Origin: Succinivibrio dextrinosolvens | GTDB taxonomy: Bacteria; Pseudomonadota; Gammaproteobacteria; Enterobacterales; Succinivibrionaceae | Length of the DNA: 64,000 bases | Assembly (NCBI RefSeq): GCF_900116345.1 | Contig: NZ_FPAH01000004.1 | Coordinates: 1 to 64,000 of the forward strand | Direction of reading: 5' to 3' | In this document: piece after piece, positions 63,135-64,000 of the stretch | Layout of the letters: the number at the start of each line of letters is the position of its first letter | Position numbering within the stretch: position 1 is the stretch's first letter | Translations under genes and position numbers: made by a program | Notes under the pieces: model-generated | Database searches by the model: none | Told to the model about the DNA's origin: nothing | What the model saw: the letters and a program-made list of their open reading frames with translations, nothing else

Positions 63135-64000
63135 TCAGTTTCCCGCAATTTTCTGTTTTACCTTCATCACACCAAGATCAAGTGCTGAATCAATAGGCTC
63201 ATTGTTCTTGATAATACTGTAGAGTGCCTGCTCCATAGGCTCCCACACATGTGCCATCTGAGGAATTGTTGGCATAGGATCAGCATACTCAACCTGTGCA
63301 GAAATGGCACTGGCATAATCATCATTAGTAATCTCCTCCTTAGCTAGAAGCTCTTTGATAGGAGGAAGCTCTGCGATTCTGTGATAGCGTTTTAATGCAA
63401 AATCAGTCTGATTTATAAACTTTAAGAACTCCTCTGCAAGTTTCTTATTCTCAGATTTAGAGCAGATAGCATAGGATTTAACACCAAAGAAAGGTCTCAT
63501 CTGAGTTCCGTCTGGAAGCTTAGGTAGAGGAGCAACACCATAGTTGATCCCCGAACTTGCATATCCGTCTAAGGTCCATGGTCCATTGATGATAGCTCCA
63601 ACCTTTCCGGATTTGAACATCTCATCTATATTAGCCCAGCCTTCCTGACCTAAGACTGACATAGGTACATGTTTTTTGGCAAAGTCAGCAAGAACAGAAA
63701 GCCCCTTTACCGCCTTATCGTTATCAAGTCCTATATTATAAGGATTGAATTCTCCTTCAGCGTTCTGCTTGAACACATAAGAGCCATAAGCACCGAAAAA
63801 GCCATAGCTATAGTAGAAATTATCCACCTTACTGATAAGGCCATAGATTCCCTGAGCCTTATGCTTATTTGTAAAATCAATGTATTCAGATAGATTCTCA
63901 TAAGGAATAGGCATTACATCCTTGTTGTAATATACAACAAGAGCCTCTACAGAACGAGGAACGCCATAGTATTTGCCATTAACCTTAAACAGTGCAGTTG
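63135..64000 (-). CDS. Sugar ABC transporter substrate-binding protein (MalE-like), C-terminal part
   Basis: The frame stays open to the window edge; the N-terminus lies beyond 64000. Visible parts are KVNGKYYGVPRSVEALVVYYNKD, AIINGPWTLDGY and GVAPLPKLPDGTQMRPFFGVKSYAICSKSENKKLAEEFLKF. All are typical of maltose/maltodextrin-binding proteins. It delivers sugars to an inner-membrane permease. The cytoplasmic GH13 enzyme at 2.3 kb could use the same substrates, although the genes are far apart. Confidence 0.9.
   Translation of the reverse strand, partial: TALFKVNGKYYGVPRSVEALVVYYNKDVMPIPYENLSEYIDFTNKHKAQGIYGLISKVDNFYYSYGFFGAYGSYVFKQNAEGEFNPYNIGLDNDKAVKGLSVLADFAKKHVPMSVLGQEGWANIDEMFKSGKVGAIINGPWTLDGYASSGINYGVAPLPKLPDGTQMRPFFGVKSYAICSKSENKKLAEEFLKFINQTDFALKRYHRIAELPPIKELLAKEEITNDDYASAISAQVEYADPMPTIPQMAHVWEPMEQALYSIIKNNEPIDSALDLGVMKVKQKIAGN

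Overview
The window looks like the chromosome of a motile, low-GC gammaproteobacterium. The run flhA-flhF-flhG-fliA-cheY-cheZ-cheA-cheB-motCD-ParA-like-CheW-like-cheW follows the Pseudomonas/Vibrio/Aeromonas plan. The glnE-ygiF/ygiM cluster, lpxL-type acyltransferases, a PagL-like deacylase, HU and RuvX agree with this. A host-associated anaerobe of the Succinivibrionaceae (Aeromonadales) type fits the AT-richness and sugar-related genes, but that placement is inference.

Region 1 (1-17 kb) is an accessory mosaic. It starts with the tail of an IS605-type tnpB and its right end, followed by a nitroreductase. Next come an AraC regulator divergent from a GH13 maltodextrin hydrolase, a small kinase-fold protein, a broken VOC gene, a MATE exporter and an ISAs1-type transposase remnant. 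A two-gene nucleotidyltransferase/P-loop cassette is framed by a 71-bp inverted repeat. A membrane acyltransferase follows; its 3' end is borrowed from a 63-bp copy of the araC tail and its 5' end carries a G9 tract that puts the likely start out of frame. A compact Tn7-like element (tnsA, tnsB, tnsC, tniQ) has recognisable TnsB-type end repeats and no cargo. A porin gene closes the region.

Region 2 (17.9-33.1 kb) is one long minus-strand flagellar and chemotaxis block covering export gate, flagellar placement and number, sigma-28, the complete phosphorelay core, a second stator pair and polar array positioning. It is preceded upstream by a dnaC-like ATPase, ruvX and yqcC (33.1-34.7 kb).

Region 3 (35-49.7 kb) holds tandem C69 dipeptidase paralogues, of which the first lacks the nucleophile cysteine. 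It also holds a thiamine salvage operon divergent from a solute-binding protein, a stand-alone CheW protein, a BOF stress protein, a divergent lipid A acyltransferase/deacylase pair, a flavodoxin-fold oxidoreductase, HU, and an AMMECR1-MEMO fusion with its radical SAM partner.

Region 4 (49.9-64 kb) contains a hipBA toxin-antitoxin locus with a palindromic operator and galETK with a divergent LacI/GalR-type regulator and operator palindromes. It continues with lpxL and a small lipoprotein, ygiF-glnE divergent from ygiM, and the C-terminal part of a sugar-binding protein cut by the window edge.

The observations most worth following are the inverted-repeat-framed cassette, the G-tract acyltransferase, the cargo-free Tn7-like element, the nucleophile-less C69 paralogue and the unexplained hairpin elements near 34.8 and 47.3 kb.
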